Part shown: in pieces, positions 8,705 through 16,841 of the stretch
Layout: each line of letters begins with the position of its first letter
How positions within the stretch are numbered: position 1 is the stretch's first letter
Origin: Mycolicibacterium aubagnense
GTDB taxonomy: Bacteria > Actinomycetota > Actinomycetes > Mycobacteriales > Mycobacteriaceae
Length of the DNA: 64,000 nucleotides
Assembly (NCBI RefSeq): GCF_010730955.1
Contig: NZ_AP022577.1
Location: 2,294,001-2,358,000 of the forward strand
Direction of reading: 5' to 3'
Notes under the pieces: model-generated
What the model was told of the DNA's origin: nothing
The model's input: only the letters and a program-made list of their open reading frames with translations
Database searches by the model: none
Position numbers and translations under genes: made by a program

Positions 8705-9757
8705 CTATCGACCGGCGAATCGCGTGAGGGATCCGCCGTGCATCGCGCGGCCGGCGCGGGCCTGCCGGAAGCCGATCAACCCGCCTGCGCCCGTCAGCAC
8801 CAGCAAGCCGGTGAAGCCGGGAACCGCGACGGCGGCGACCTCACCGAGACCGGCCGCCCGGAGGTCGTCCGAGTACCCGGCCCGATATGGTGCCGCGGCG
8901 ACGAACGCGTTGTCCGCCGCGAAGACCCGATCCGCCGGCGCGGGGCCACCGGTGGGGAGCTCGCCGGCGGCGCCGGCGTGACCGGCAAAACGTGAATCCA
9001 GCTGCGCCCCATCGGGTGCCGACGGACCTACGTGCACACCGAATCCGCGCTCGACGGAGGCGCCCTGCGTGACACCCGACAATGGAGTGGTCAGGGCCGA
9101 CGTCAGTGAGGCCGCGGCCGCGGTAAACCCGTTCACCACCGGCAGCGCCTGCGCCACAGCAAATCCGGGCAACGCGGCCACGCTTCGGATCGGGTCACCG
9201 ATGGCCGCGGGCAGTGGTCCCGTCAACGCCGTCACCGGCGCCAAAGGTGCGTCCGCCACCACGACGGCGGCCTGGCCGGCCGCGGTACTCGCCTGGAGCA
9301 ACGGGGCGGAGACCGACTGAACAGACGGTGCCGCCGCAGGGGTTGCGGCAACGTTCCCGGGTTCGCTGGTGGCTGCGCTCTCGGTTGCGTTGACGACGCC
9401 CGACGGCAGGCTGGTCGACGCACTCGATGATGAAGTCGCGGGCGAGATATTGGTGCCGTTGCGGCCGTCACCGAACTTGGGCGCCAGTTGCTGGCCGCCC
9501 GACGGCGAGACGCCGAAGCCGGCGAGGGCGCCGGTTCCCGCCGTGGTCGCAGCGGCCGTCAGCCCACCGAGGGTCTTACCCAGGTCTCCGATGGACGACA
9601 AGCCCGGACGCGAACCGCCCGAGCTGTCGCCACCAGAACCGGATGAGGTAGTGGGCGCAAGTGGCACGTCAAGAGGTGCAGCGTTCGCCAATCCGGCACC
9701 GAATACCGGTGCGGCGACCAACCACGTCACCGCCGCCATCCTCAGGTGCGTCGCCAC
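8705..9757 (-). CDS. Exported low-complexity protein with C-terminal membrane anchor
   Basis: Not recognised. It is a 350-aa protein with an N-terminal signal sequence (hydrophobic core TWLVAAPVFGAGLANA), a long Ala/Ser/Gly/Pro-rich middle with little predicted structure, and a C-terminal hydrophobic helix (VAAVAVPGFTGLLVLTGAGG, about residues 305-325) followed by a basic tail. That layout suggests an envelope protein held by its C-terminus. The GTG start follows AGAGGA; an ATG six codons later is an alternative. It stands alone, upstream of cynS on the same strand but 120 bp from it. No enzymatic motif was found. Confidence 0.7.
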   Translation of the reverse strand: MATHLRMAAVTWLVAAPVFGAGLANAAPLDVPLAPTTSSGSGGDSSGGSRPGLSSIGDLGKTLGGLTAAATTAGTGALAGFGVSPSGGQQLAPKFGDGRNGTNISPATSSSSASTSLPSGVVNATESAATSEPGNVAATPAAAPSVQSVSAPLLQASTAAGQAAVVVADAPLAPVTALTGPLPAAIGDPIRSVAALPGFAVAQALPVVNGFTAAAASLTSALTTPLSGVTQGASVERGFGVHVGPSAPDGAQLDSRFAGHAGAAGELPTGGPAPADRVFAADNAFVAAAPYRAGYSDDLRAAGLGEVAAVAVPGFTGLLVLTGAGGLIGFRQARAGRAMHGGSLTRFAGR

Positions 9758-9877
9758 GCTGCGTCCATCCTCTCGAAGCAGGCCGTCAGCGGCCCTCGTC
9801 TAGTTTGCCACGAGAATTTGCTATTGCGAAAATTTCTGTGACCGACACCACCATGTTATGGCAATCGACTCCAGAAA

Positions 9878-10348
9878 TCAGAACGGGACAGTGGGGAGGT
9901 ACTTACCGTCCAGGGTGATGACCGCACGTTCGCCACCATCGGGGTCAGCAACCTTCTTCACATCCAACCGGAAGTTGATGGCGGAGATGATGCCGTCACC
10001 GAACTGCTCGTGGACCAGCGCCTTGAGGGTGGTGCCGTAGACCTGCAGCATCTCGTAGAAGCGATAGATGGTCGGGTCGGTGGGCACGCCACCCGGGATG
10101 GAGCCGCGGGTCGGGATGGCCTGCAGCAACCGGACCGCGTCGTCGTCCAGTCCCAGCAGCGCACCGACGGCCTTCGCCGCTTCTTCCGGCAGCGCGTGCT
10201 GGCCGAGGATGGCCGCGGTCGTGAACGCCACGGACAGGCCGGCGGCGTCGGCAAGCTGCTGCCAGGACACGTCCTTACGCGTCTTGGCCTCGACCGCGGC
10301 AGCAGCCAGGAGCTGACGGGCGGTGGGGTCGAACTGTGCGTGGATCAT
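9878..10348 (-). CDS. cynS: Cyanate hydratase (cyanase)
   Basis: Cyanase (156 aa) converts cyanate plus bicarbonate to ammonia and CO2. The N-terminal helical domain is followed by the conserved catalytic domain; Arg96, Glu99 and Ser122 sit in [12 protein letters not shown] and [10 protein letters not shown] at the same numbers as in the E. coli enzyme, so the decamer active site should be intact. ATG follows GAGGAG. It is transcribed away from cynR, with a small exported-protein gene in between, and no cynT-type carbonic anhydrase is adjacent. Expression is probably cyanate-induced through the LysR-type regulator. Confidence 0.96.
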   Translation of the reverse strand: MIHAQFDPTARQLLAAAAVEAKTRKDVSWQQLADAAGLSVAFTTAAILGQHALPEEAAKAVGALLGLDDDAVRLLQAIPTRGSIPGGVPTDPTIYRFYEMLQVYGTTLKALVHEQFGDGIISAINFRLDVKKVADPDGGERAVITLDGKYLPTVPF

Positions 10349-10403
10349 GACGGGGCTCCTCTTTCAGCGGGTGATGCTTCGCGAACGTGGCGTCGGTGCC
10401 GGA

Positions 10404-10631
10404 TCAATGCTGCGCCCACGTGCCGTACGGCACCATCGGGCTGGTTCCGAACGGCACGTAGGGGTTGGCGCCGCCGAGGAAGGAGTCCTGCGCATACACC
10501 GGAACCGGCCCGGGCAGCGCCACGGTTCCCCCGTTGTCTGCCGGCGCCGGAGCGGCCAGTCCGATGCCGACCGCGGCCAGTCCTGCGCCGATCAGTCCGG
10601 CTGTCACGGCGGCGAGGTTGTTGTTCTTCAT
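10404..10631 (-). CDS. Small exported protein in the cyanase operon
   Basis: A 75-aa protein with a signal peptide (MKNNN start, hydrophobic stretch to APAPA) and a short Pro/Gly/Tyr-rich mature region ending PMVPYGTWAQH. The ATG at 10631 follows AGGAAG; the upstream in-frame start lacks such a site. It lies 55 bp before cynS on the same strand and directly downstream of the cynR-facing control region, so it should be co-transcribed with cynS. Function is unknown; it is an unusual companion for a cytoplasmic detoxification enzyme. Confidence 0.7.
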   Translation of the reverse strand: MKNNNLAAVTAGLIGAGLAAVGIGLAAPAPADNGGTVALPGPVPVYAQDSFLGGANPYVPFGTSPMVPYGTWAQH

Positions 10632-10673
10632 GATGAGGCTTCCTTTCTTGCTGCATTCACCATGCATGAACAG

Positions 10674-10730
10674 CATCTATAACGTCCAATAGCCAAATTG
10701 CACTCAAGCCATAGCGGCCATCTATAGTGG
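10674..10730. promoter_or_regulatory. Candidate LysR-type (CynR) operator region
   Basis: The region holds CTAT-N8-ATAG at 10677-10692 and ATAG-N7-CTAT at 10711-10725, plus CATCTATA repeated directly at 10674-10681 and 10719-10726. Paired dyads of this size between divergent genes are typical of LysR-type regulators controlling themselves and the target operon. The second dyad touches the cynR start, consistent with autorepression. Binding is inferred. Confidence 0.5.
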
Positions 10731-10735
10731 ACGGC

Positions 10736-11644
10736 ATGGCCGGACTCGAGCTCCGTCACCTGCGGTATCTGCTCGCCGTGGCCGAGCACGGCAACTTCTC
10801 CCGCGCCGCCGAAGAGCTATATGTGTCGCAACCCACGCTCTCGCAGCAGATCAAACAGCTGGAACATGCGCTCGGCGTCCAACTTCTCGACCGCAGTGGC
10901 CGCACGGTGCGGCTCACCGATGCCGGCGCCGCCTTCGCCGAGCGCGCCCGCAGCGCACTCCGCGAACTGGCCGCCGCCGAACGTGCCATCGAGGATGTCC
11001 ACGACCTCTCGCGCGGGCACCTGCGCCTGGGAATCACGCCGACGTTCATCACCTACCTCATCGGCCCGCTCACCGCCGAGCTGTACGCCCGTCATCCCGG
11101 GGTCAGCCTGACCGTGGCCGAGATGCCCCAGGACAGCATCGAAGCGGGCCTCCTCGCCGACGACCTCGACGTCGGCATCGCCTTCGTCGGCACCCCGGTT
11201 CCCGGCATCGACGCCGCCGCACTGTTCACCGAGCACCTCGGCCTCGTGACCAGCGGGGTACGCGCCCGCAGCCTGCCGGCCCCGCTTCCCGTCCGGGCGC
11301 TGGACGACGTCCACCTCGCCCTACTGAGCAGCGACTTCGTCACTCGCACCCACATCGACACGTATTTTGCGGCGCACCATGTCGACCCGCGGATCACCGT
11401 CGAGGCCAACTCTGTCCAGGCCCTCACCGAGATCGTGCAGCGCACGCCGCTGGCGACAGTTCTGCCGGACGCCGTCACGCACGACCATCCGCATCTGACG
11501 CCGGTGCCACTGGACCCGCCGATACCGACGCGCACCGTCGCTCTCCTGCGCCGGGACGGCGGCTATCAGAGTGCGGCGGCGTCCGCCTTCGTGCGGCTCA
11601 CCCACGAACTCGTCGCGGCCCGAGGCTACGCAACGCCCGGGTGA
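10736..11644 (+). CDS. cynR: LysR-family transcriptional regulator, CynR-like
   Basis: A 302-aa LysR-type regulator. The N-terminal winged helix (residues about 3-62) carries FSRAAEELYVSQPTLSQQIKQLE, cut by family pattern at the recognition helix, followed by LysR-substrate lobes sensing a small molecule. Divergent placement from the cyanase unit identifies it as the probable cyanate-responsive activator CynR. ATG at 10736 is used; a GTG three codons upstream is an alternative. The helix-turn-helix sequence is fully conserved in style, and length is normal for the family. Confidence 0.85.
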   Translation: MAGLELRHLRYLLAVAEHGNFSRAAEELYVSQPTLSQQIKQLEHALGVQLLDRSGRTVRLTDAGAAFAERARSALRELAAAERAIEDVHDLSRGHLRLGITPTFITYLIGPLTAELYARHPGVSLTVAEMPQDSIEAGLLADDLDVGIAFVGTPVPGIDAAALFTEHLGLVTSGVRARSLPAPLPVRALDDVHLALLSSDFVTRTHIDTYFAAHHVDPRITVEANSVQALTEIVQRTPLATVLPDAVTHDHPHLTPVPLDPPIPTRTVALLRRDGGYQSAAASAFVRLTHELVAARGYATPG

Positions 11645-11742
11645 TTCGCCGCCGAACCGCGGTTGTTGTCCTGCAACGTAATTCGCGCTACCGCGGCGGG
11701 CCCGAGGTGACCGGGCCGGCCGACCCTCGCGAAGCGGTTGGC

Positions 11743-12963
11743 CTAACCGTGGCCTTCATGGCCGGCGTGCCCTTCGTGGCCGCCATGACCGGCGTGGTGC
11801 TCGTGGCCCTCGTGCCCGGCGTCAGGAGAGCCGCCCATCATGCGCAACATCGGGATGCCGCCGGTCCGGACGAAGCGGAACACCAGCAGTGCGGCCAGCA
11901 GCAGGAACACGATGTTGAGCCAGGTGGTGTAGTTCCAGGAGATGCCGCTCTCCATCACCATGGCGTTGCGCTGGGTGGGGACGATGCCGGCTGCGCCGAA
12001 GAGCAATTCGACCAGATAGCCCGCCGCGACCATCGAGACATAGAAGGTGGCCAGCAGCGTCAGCATCATCCGGGTGCCGTAGTACTTCCGGTAGATGTTG
12101 AGGATCGGCAGGATCAGCAGGTCGGCGAAGATGAAGGCGACCACGCCCCCGAAGCTGATGCCGCCATTCCACAACACCGCCGCCAACGGCGCGTTCCCGA
12201 TGGAGCAGACGAACGACACGATCGCCACCACCGGCCCGACGATCGGTCCCCAGACCGCGGCCCACGTCGGGTCGTCGGCGAGGAAGAAGTTCTCCCAGAA
12301 CGTATTCGGCACCCACGCGGCGATGGCTCCGGCGATGAGCAGCCCCAGGATCAGATCACGCAGGATTGCCGCCCACTCCATGACGAACACGTGCGACACC
12401 GAGGTGAAGCCGCGCGCCGAGAACAGGCGCGTGGCGAACGAGCCCTCGCCCTGCACCGACATGTCCATCGCGGCATGGCCTTCCATCGAGCCGGCGATGC
12501 CTCGGTCCGCCTGCACACGGGCGTCGTCGATGAGGCGGCTCCGGACGAACAACCGGAACAGCACGGCAAGCACGACGATCATGATCGGGCCGCCCACGAA
12601 CTCCGCGGCGGTGAACTGCCAGCCCATCAGCAGGGCCAGGATGATGCCGAGCTCGACGACGAGGTTGGTGGAGCCGATCTCGAACGCCATCGCGGCCGTG
12701 AAGTTGGCGCCTTTGCGAAACAGCGAGCGGGCCAACGCCACCGCCGCGTACGAGCACGACGACGATGCCGCACCGAGCCCCGCCGCAATCGCCAGGGTTT
12801 TCGGCTTGTCGTCGCCGAGCAGGCGCACGATCGTCGACTTCCGGACGACAGCCTGCACCACTGCCGACAGCGCGAACCCGAGGATCAGTGCCCAGAGAAT
12901 CTCCCACGTCATCGAACCGGCCAAGGCCAGTGCGTGGCTGATCCCAGCGATCGCGGCGTCCAT
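11743..12963 (-). CDS. YraQ/UPF0718-family permease with histidine-rich C-terminal tail
   Basis: A 406-aa polytopic membrane protein of the YraQ/DUF318 permease family, with about eight to ten hydrophobic segments in two repeated halves. AAGLGAASSSCSYAAVALA and its counterpart SFVCSIGNAPLAAVLWNGG are the two internally repeated Ser/Cys-containing motifs of the family. Some relatives act in metal or arsenic-type export, but the substrate here is unknown. The last 25 residues hold nine histidines spaced by Gly/Glu/Ala, a clear metal-binding tail on the cytoplasmic or outer face. It is a single-gene unit; a strong hairpin (13008-13050) precedes it. Confidence 0.85.
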   Translation of the reverse strand: MDAAIAGISHALALAGSMTWEILWALILGFALSAVVQAVVRKSTIVRLLGDDKPKTLAIAAGLGAASSSCSYAAVALARSLFRKGANFTAAMAFEIGSTNLVVELGIILALLMGWQFTAAEFVGGPIMIVVLAVLFRLFVRSRLIDDARVQADRGIAGSMEGHAAMDMSVQGEGSFATRLFSARGFTSVSHVFVMEWAAILRDLILGLLIAGAIAAWVPNTFWENFFLADDPTWAAVWGPIVGPVVAIVSFVCSIGNAPLAAVLWNGGISFGGVVAFIFADLLILPILNIYRKYYGTRMMLTLLATFYVSMVAAGYLVELLFGAAGIVPTQRNAMVMESGISWNYTTWLNIVFLLLAALLVFRFVRTGGIPMLRMMGGSPDAGHEGHEHHAGHGGHEGHAGHEGHG

Positions 12964-13007
12964 CCCGTGACGTTAACCCGCCGGCGGCGTTCCGACTCGT
13001 CGTGCGT

Positions 13008-13050
13008 CGGGGTTTACGCGGAAATCGCGCGGAATTTCCGCGTAACCCCG
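13008..13050. terminator. Long near-perfect hairpin downstream of the alpha/beta hydrolase gene
   Basis: Arms of 17-18 bases (CGGGGTTTACGCGGAAAT and ATTTCCGCGTAACCCCG, one bulged T) enclose an 8-base loop. It sits 16 bases past the stop of the minus-strand hydrolase gene and before the permease start. There is no run of T after the stem. Confidence 0.6.
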
Positions 13051-13065
13051 CACGCGCGATGACGC

Positions 13066-13995
13066 CTAAGCCGGGCTGCCGATGAAGTCGATGCCGGCGG
13101 TGATCGCCGGGCGGTGCCGCAGCATGCGGTAGTGCGCCAGCTTTCCGAGCCCCTTGGTGGTCAGCAGCTGGGCACCGGGCCACGAGGCTGCGAGCTTCTC
13201 GCTCGACGAATAGGGACTGTCAGGGTCGTCCGGGTCGTGGATCAGCAGCAGCGGCGGGTGATCGGCCCGGGCCGCGAGGTTGACCATGTTCGTCTCTTCC
13301 AGCGACATGCCGATCCGGCGCACCAGTCGCCGTTGCAGGCCGGCCCGGATCCGCGGGCCGAAGTTGTGCCGGGCGGCGAACAGGTCCAGGTACATCGGGT
13401 AGTCGCCCATCGGCGCCAGCAGCACCAGGCGACCGACCTTCGCGCCGTTCACCGCCGCGGCCATGGTGGTCGCGTTGGCCCCGAGCGAGTGCGCGACGAC
13501 GGCGTGGGCCGGCCCGTGCTCACGGATGACGGCCGCGACCGCGTCGGCGCATTCGATGGCGGTAGTGCGCCCAGGCTTGAGCGCGCCCGGGTCGGACTCG
13601 TTGTGGCTGGGCAGGTCGAAGGCGATGACGCGGTAGCCGGCCGCCACGAGCGGCTTGATGAACATGCCCAGGTGCGGACGGCGCCCGCCCCAGCCGTGCA
13701 CCAGGTACACCGGTGGCCCTTCGCCGGCCGCGCTGCCCCAGGATTCACCGGCGACGCGATGGCCGTCCCAGTGAGCTTCCAGCGGGGTGCCCGGCCCGAC
13801 GCCGGGCGGCATACGCAGACTCTGCTCGATGATCGGCGGCGTGCACCACAGCTCGGTGGCCCACCGGGATCCGATGGGCGGCGCGAATCGCTCGAGCAGC
13901 GCGAACTGCTTGCGAATCTTCGGGTCTACCGGCGGTTGCACACCGGACCCCTCGACGTCGAGCACGACATCCTGATCCGAAGTGGACTCGACCAT
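13066..13995 (-). CDS. Alpha/beta-fold hydrolase
   Basis: A 309-aa alpha/beta hydrolase. The oxyanion-loop motif VYLVHGWGG is at about residues 96-104 and the nucleophile elbow is AHSLGA (about 168-173), with Ser as nucleophile; DPDDP and a late HYRMLRH supply plausible acid and His residues. There is no signal peptide, so it acts in the cytoplasm. Substrate cannot be named; esterase or lipase-like activity is likely. It is followed by a strong hairpin and preceded by 48 bp before the cyclotransferase-like gene on the same strand. Confidence 0.85.
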   Translation of the reverse strand: MVESTSDQDVVLDVEGSGVQPPVDPKIRKQFALLERFAPPIGSRWATELWCTPPIIEQSLRMPPGVGPGTPLEAHWDGHRVAGESWGSAAGEGPPVYLVHGWGGRRPHLGMFIKPLVAAGYRVIAFDLPSHNESDPGALKPGRTTAIECADAVAAVIREHGPAHAVVAHSLGANATTMAAAVNGAKVGRLVLLAPMGDYPMYLDLFAARHNFGPRIRAGLQRRLVRRIGMSLEETNMVNLAARADHPPLLLIHDPDDPDSPYSSSEKLAASWPGAQLLTTKGLGKLAHYRMLRHRPAITAGIDFIGSPA

Positions 13996-14043
13996 GCGTC
14001 AAATCCTAACGACCGCCTCGTACCGGCATGCCGGACATCGGCG

Positions 14044-14811
14044 TCAGAGCGGAGCGAACCGCACCCGGTACATCGCGGGCCAATTCTTGCCGGTGAGCAG
14101 GAACTCCCCCGCGCCGAGGTACGCGATGCCGTTGAGTATGTCGGCGGGCTTGTGCGGCGCATCGAGCAGACCGTCGGCGTACACCAGCGATGTGACGACG
14201 CCGGAGGCCGCATCGATCTGGACGATCCTGTCGGTCGGAAACACATTGGCCCAGATCTGGCCGTCGAAGCAGGTGAGACTGTTGAGCCCCGCGACCGGGT
14301 CTCCGTTGTGGGTGACCGTCATGTCACCGGTTTCCTGCATGTCGCCGAGGCTGTGAAAGTGCAAGCGTGCCGAACCGTCGGTGCGGATCAGACGTTGACC
14401 GTCATTGCACAGCCCCCAGCCGTCACCGTTCAGGGGAACTTCTCGCAGCATTGTCAGCGTGGCCTTGTCCCACTCGATGGCCACGCCGTTCTGGTAGGTC
14501 AACTGCCAGATGTGGTCACCGTCATCGGCTATTCCCTCACCGAAATACGTCGGCGGCAACGGCGCGGCGCGGCGCAGCTGCCCGGTGGTCGCATCGAGCT
14601 CACGCAACTGCGAACGGCCGACTAACCCCGTACTCTCGTAAACTGTTGTGCCACTGATAAATAACCCCTCAGTGAAGGCACTCGGATCGTGGTCGAGACG
14701 GCCCAGTACCGCGGGGCGCAACAGCGCGACGGTCGCTGAGTCAGCGCGCGCCACCGGGATTTCCACGAACACGACAAGCAGTGCGATCAACAAAGCACCT
14801 ACCCGCCTCAT
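14044..14811 (-). CDS. Exported glutaminyl-peptide cyclotransferase (plant/bacterial beta-propeller type)
   Basis: A 255-aa exported protein with a signal peptide (MRRVGALLIALLVVF to ARADS) and a five-bladed beta-propeller. Family motifs seen are FTEGL near the mature N-terminus, YFGEGIADDGDHIWQLTYQ, GWGLCNDGQRLI and PADILNGIAY. Enzymes of this family cyclise N-terminal glutamine to pyroglutamate on peptides, here outside the membrane. ATG at 14811 starts the signal peptide directly; the frame runs on to 14892 with a GTG, but that would put 27 polar residues before the signal. No operon partner is evident. Confidence 0.85.
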   Translation of the reverse strand: MRRVGALLIALLVVFVEIPVARADSATVALLRPAVLGRLDHDPSAFTEGLFISGTTVYESTGLVGRSQLRELDATTGQLRRAAPLPPTYFGEGIADDGDHIWQLTYQNGVAIEWDKATLTMLREVPLNGDGWGLCNDGQRLIRTDGSARLHFHSLGDMQETGDMTVTHNGDPVAGLNSLTCFDGQIWANVFPTDRIVQIDAASGVVTSLVYADGLLDAPHKPADILNGIAYLGAGEFLLTGKNWPAMYRVRFAPL

Positions 14812-15118
14812 GGCGGTGAAAGTATCACCTGAACCCCGTTGGGCTCGGACGAGTTCGGACGGGAACCGATTCACGACCGCACAGCGGGTCACCGATGAGG
14901 TGGAATCCGATCATGCACAAATGGGTTTCACCCGCGCCACGGACGCCATCCTGTGCTTTTCCTGGTGGTCAGCTGGAGAAATGGTGGGAGTGACCGGAAT
15001 TAGCGCCAAAGCAACGGTGAGATAACAGCGCCGCAACAAACGGTTGGCTATATGACCCTGCGGCAAGGACCAGACGAGCACCAGGCGCGTTGGGCCGCAA
15101 CGAAAGCTGAGGCACCGC
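14812..15118. other. Divergent intergenic region
   Basis: This 307-base gap lies between the cyclotransferase-like gene (minus) and the MspA-like gene (plus). No additional gene was supported. A TATATG at about 15049-15054 is a possible -10 element for the MspA-like gene. No strong hairpin or repeat was seen. Confidence 0.4.
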
Positions 15119-15784
15119 ATGGCAAACCCGTCTCTCCTCAGGCCAGTGACCTTACTGTCGCCGAAGCGCATCGCCGCTATTGCCGCAGCAGCGGTCTGCG
15201 TCATCGCTGCGATAGAGGCCACCCCGGCGCACGCCGACCCGGCCGAGATGGCGCCGCAGGTGTACGACAAGGTCAGCCGGGATGGCTGGCATTTGCAGAT
15301 CAAGATCGATCATGAATCGATCAACTCGGTGCCGAACCTGGCGGCGGCGGTGAACTCCCGGGAGGGCTTTGTCACGGCCTCGGGGACGGCGACCGCCTCC
15401 GGTGGGTCGAGTCCGATCACGGACAGCATCTTCATTCTCGGTTACCAGTTGGGTTGCCAGTCCGACGTTTCGACCGGTCTGCAGCTTGGTGGTACCGGTG
15501 GTGCCTCGGGCTCTGGCGGGCTTCCGTTTACCGGGGTCAGCGGCACGATCGGTGCGGCGGGTTTCGTCCAGACCGTGATCCAGCCCGGTGTGATCGTTGA
15601 TCTGCCGCTGGCGAACATGGCGCTGTCCGATAGTGGCACCGCCATGCTCGACATCGACAACATCCACATCAAGGCCGATGCCTGCGGTGGTGATGTGAAC
15701 ATTCGGTCCTACGCGTACCTGAGGATTTCGACTGCCAAGTCGCACACGGAGTTCGCCATCTACGGCGACCCGAGCAAGATCTGA
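15119..15784 (+). CDS. MspA-family exported protein (porin-like)
   Basis: A 221-aa exported protein with a signal peptide ending near PAHADPAEM. The mature part follows the MspA pattern: a segment around GYQLG, a Gly-rich middle, the beta-rich VIQPGVIVDLPLANMALSD region, and a C-terminal YAYLRISTAKSHTEFAIYG close to the C-terminal strand of MspA-type porins. MspA forms octameric outer-membrane channels for hydrophilic solutes. This member carries two Cys (GCQ and DACGG) that MspA itself lacks, which suggests a disulfide-stabilised relative, and it may not form an open pore. It heads a run of four exported-protein genes. Confidence 0.85.
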   Translation: MANPSLLRPVTLLSPKRIAAIAAAAVCVIAAIEATPAHADPAEMAPQVYDKVSRDGWHLQIKIDHESINSVPNLAAAVNSREGFVTASGTATASGGSSPITDSIFILGYQLGCQSDVSTGLQLGGTGGASGSGGLPFTGVSGTIGAAGFVQTVIQPGVIVDLPLANMALSDSGTAMLDIDNIHIKADACGGDVNIRSYAYLRISTAKSHTEFAIYGDPSKI

Positions 15785-15805
15785 CGCAGGGAGACTCGAA
15801 TCATC

Positions 15806-16426
15806 ATGTCGCTCAAAGGACTAGGGCCCAAGGCGCTAGGCGCGATCCTCGGGTTGCTGGCGATACCGCTGGCGCCGGGGGCGGCCGATGCGCAGCCACC
15901 GGCCCCACCGGTGCTGCCGTGGTTCCCGGGTCCACCGACACCGGTGAGCCCGACCATGGGTAGCTACACGTTCGCGCCCAACTGGATCACCAGCCCGCCG
16001 CCGGCCGCGTACGACGCTCGTGGCGTGCGGGCGGCGGCCAGTGTCGACCCCGCCATGAACGCTGACGGCTTGCCCGGGAGCGCCTTGGGGCTCAGTCCCA
16101 ACAAGGCGAACCTGCTGACCTCCAGCAGCACGCGGTACCGGATCGGGGCCGGTATGAGCCCCAACCCGACGCTGCCCACGGTGGCCCCGGGTACCAATAT
16201 CGGGGCGGGCATGGAGGTTCCCACGCTCGAGGATCCGGGCGGTGCGGCGCCCAAGTCGGCACCGGGCGCCGAATCGGCCCAACCGACCACCGCGCCTGCG
16301 GTGCCGGGGCAGCCGGCGCCGATCTTGGAGGCGGCCACCGGTCAGCCGGCGGCGGCCACGCCGACATCGACACCGGAGCCGGCGCCGTCGGGCCCGCCGC
16401 CGGTGCAGGTGCCTGCCGCTTCGTGA
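15806..16426 (+). CDS. Exported proline-rich protein
   Basis: Not recognised. A 206-aa protein with a signal peptide (hydrophobic core LGAILGLLAIPLAPGAADA) and a mature region very rich in Pro, Ala, Gly and Thr, including a C-terminal tail of alternating Pro/Ala that could span the cell wall. The central part (TMGSYTFAPNWITSP, SSSTRYRIGAGM) may form the only folded segment. It begins 21 bp after the MspA-like gene and its stop overlaps the next start (GTGA), so all three are probably one operon. It could be an accessory or tether for the MspA-like protein; this is inference. Confidence 0.75.
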   Translation: MSLKGLGPKALGAILGLLAIPLAPGAADAQPPAPPVLPWFPGPPTPVSPTMGSYTFAPNWITSPPPAAYDARGVRAAASVDPAMNADGLPGSALGLSPNKANLLTSSSTRYRIGAGMSPNPTLPTVAPGTNIGAGMEVPTLEDPGGAAPKSAPGAESAQPTTAPAVPGQPAPILEAATGQPAAATPTSTPEPAPSGPPPVQVPAAS

Positions 16427-16815
16427 GGTCGCGAATCGGGTCAGCGGCGGCTGGGGCGGTTGTTGCCGTCCTGGCCGTCGGCTGTTCCGGCCATCACAAC
16501 GCCGCACCAGCCCCAGTGTCGTCGTCACCGGGGCCGTCGACGTCGGCACAAGCCGGGCCGTGCACGCTGCCGCATTTCGGAAACCTGATCGAGTGGCTGC
16601 ACGAACCCGGAAAGCCCGACCGCGCTATCCGGGTCAGTGACATCGATACCGCGAAATGCGAACCGACACTGAACAATTGGACGGCCAATCTGGTCGTGGG
16701 TCCGGGTGTCTGCTACATGATCGGCTGGGATTCGGCGAACCCCGGGTACAACAACATGGCCGTGCCGGCACCACGGTTGACCAAGGCCATGGACATGATC
16801 GGCGACGGATGTTGA
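16423..16815 (+). CDS. Small lipoprotein
   Basis: A 130-aa protein with a signal sequence and lipobox LAVGC (Cys at residue 21), a short Ser/Pro linker, and a compact domain with four more Cys (GPCTL, AKCEP, GVCYM, DGC at the C-terminus), suitable for two disulfides. The GTG start overlaps the stop of the preceding Pro-rich gene by four bases. It is probably anchored on the outer face of the cytoplasmic membrane. No family was recognised; related short lipoproteins are common in fast-growing mycobacteria. Confidence 0.75.
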   Translation: MRSRIGSAAAGAVVAVLAVGCSGHHNAAPAPVSSSPGPSTSAQAGPCTLPHFGNLIEWLHEPGKPDRAIRVSDIDTAKCEPTLNNWTANLVVGPGVCYMIGWDSANPGYNNMAVPAPRLTKAMDMIGDGC

Positions 16816-16841
16816 CGTCGGACAGCGAACAGGGGACTGGA

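Noticed and set aside
8900..8970. LPTGG within the exported low-complexity protein as a sortase signal
   Set aside because: It lies tens of residues before the membrane helix and does not match LPxTG, so a sorting signal is unlikely.
11641..13062. A 473-codon open frame opposite the YraQ-type permease
   Set aside because: It is an antisense shadow with polar low-complexity translation; the permease with its membrane segments is clearly the real gene.
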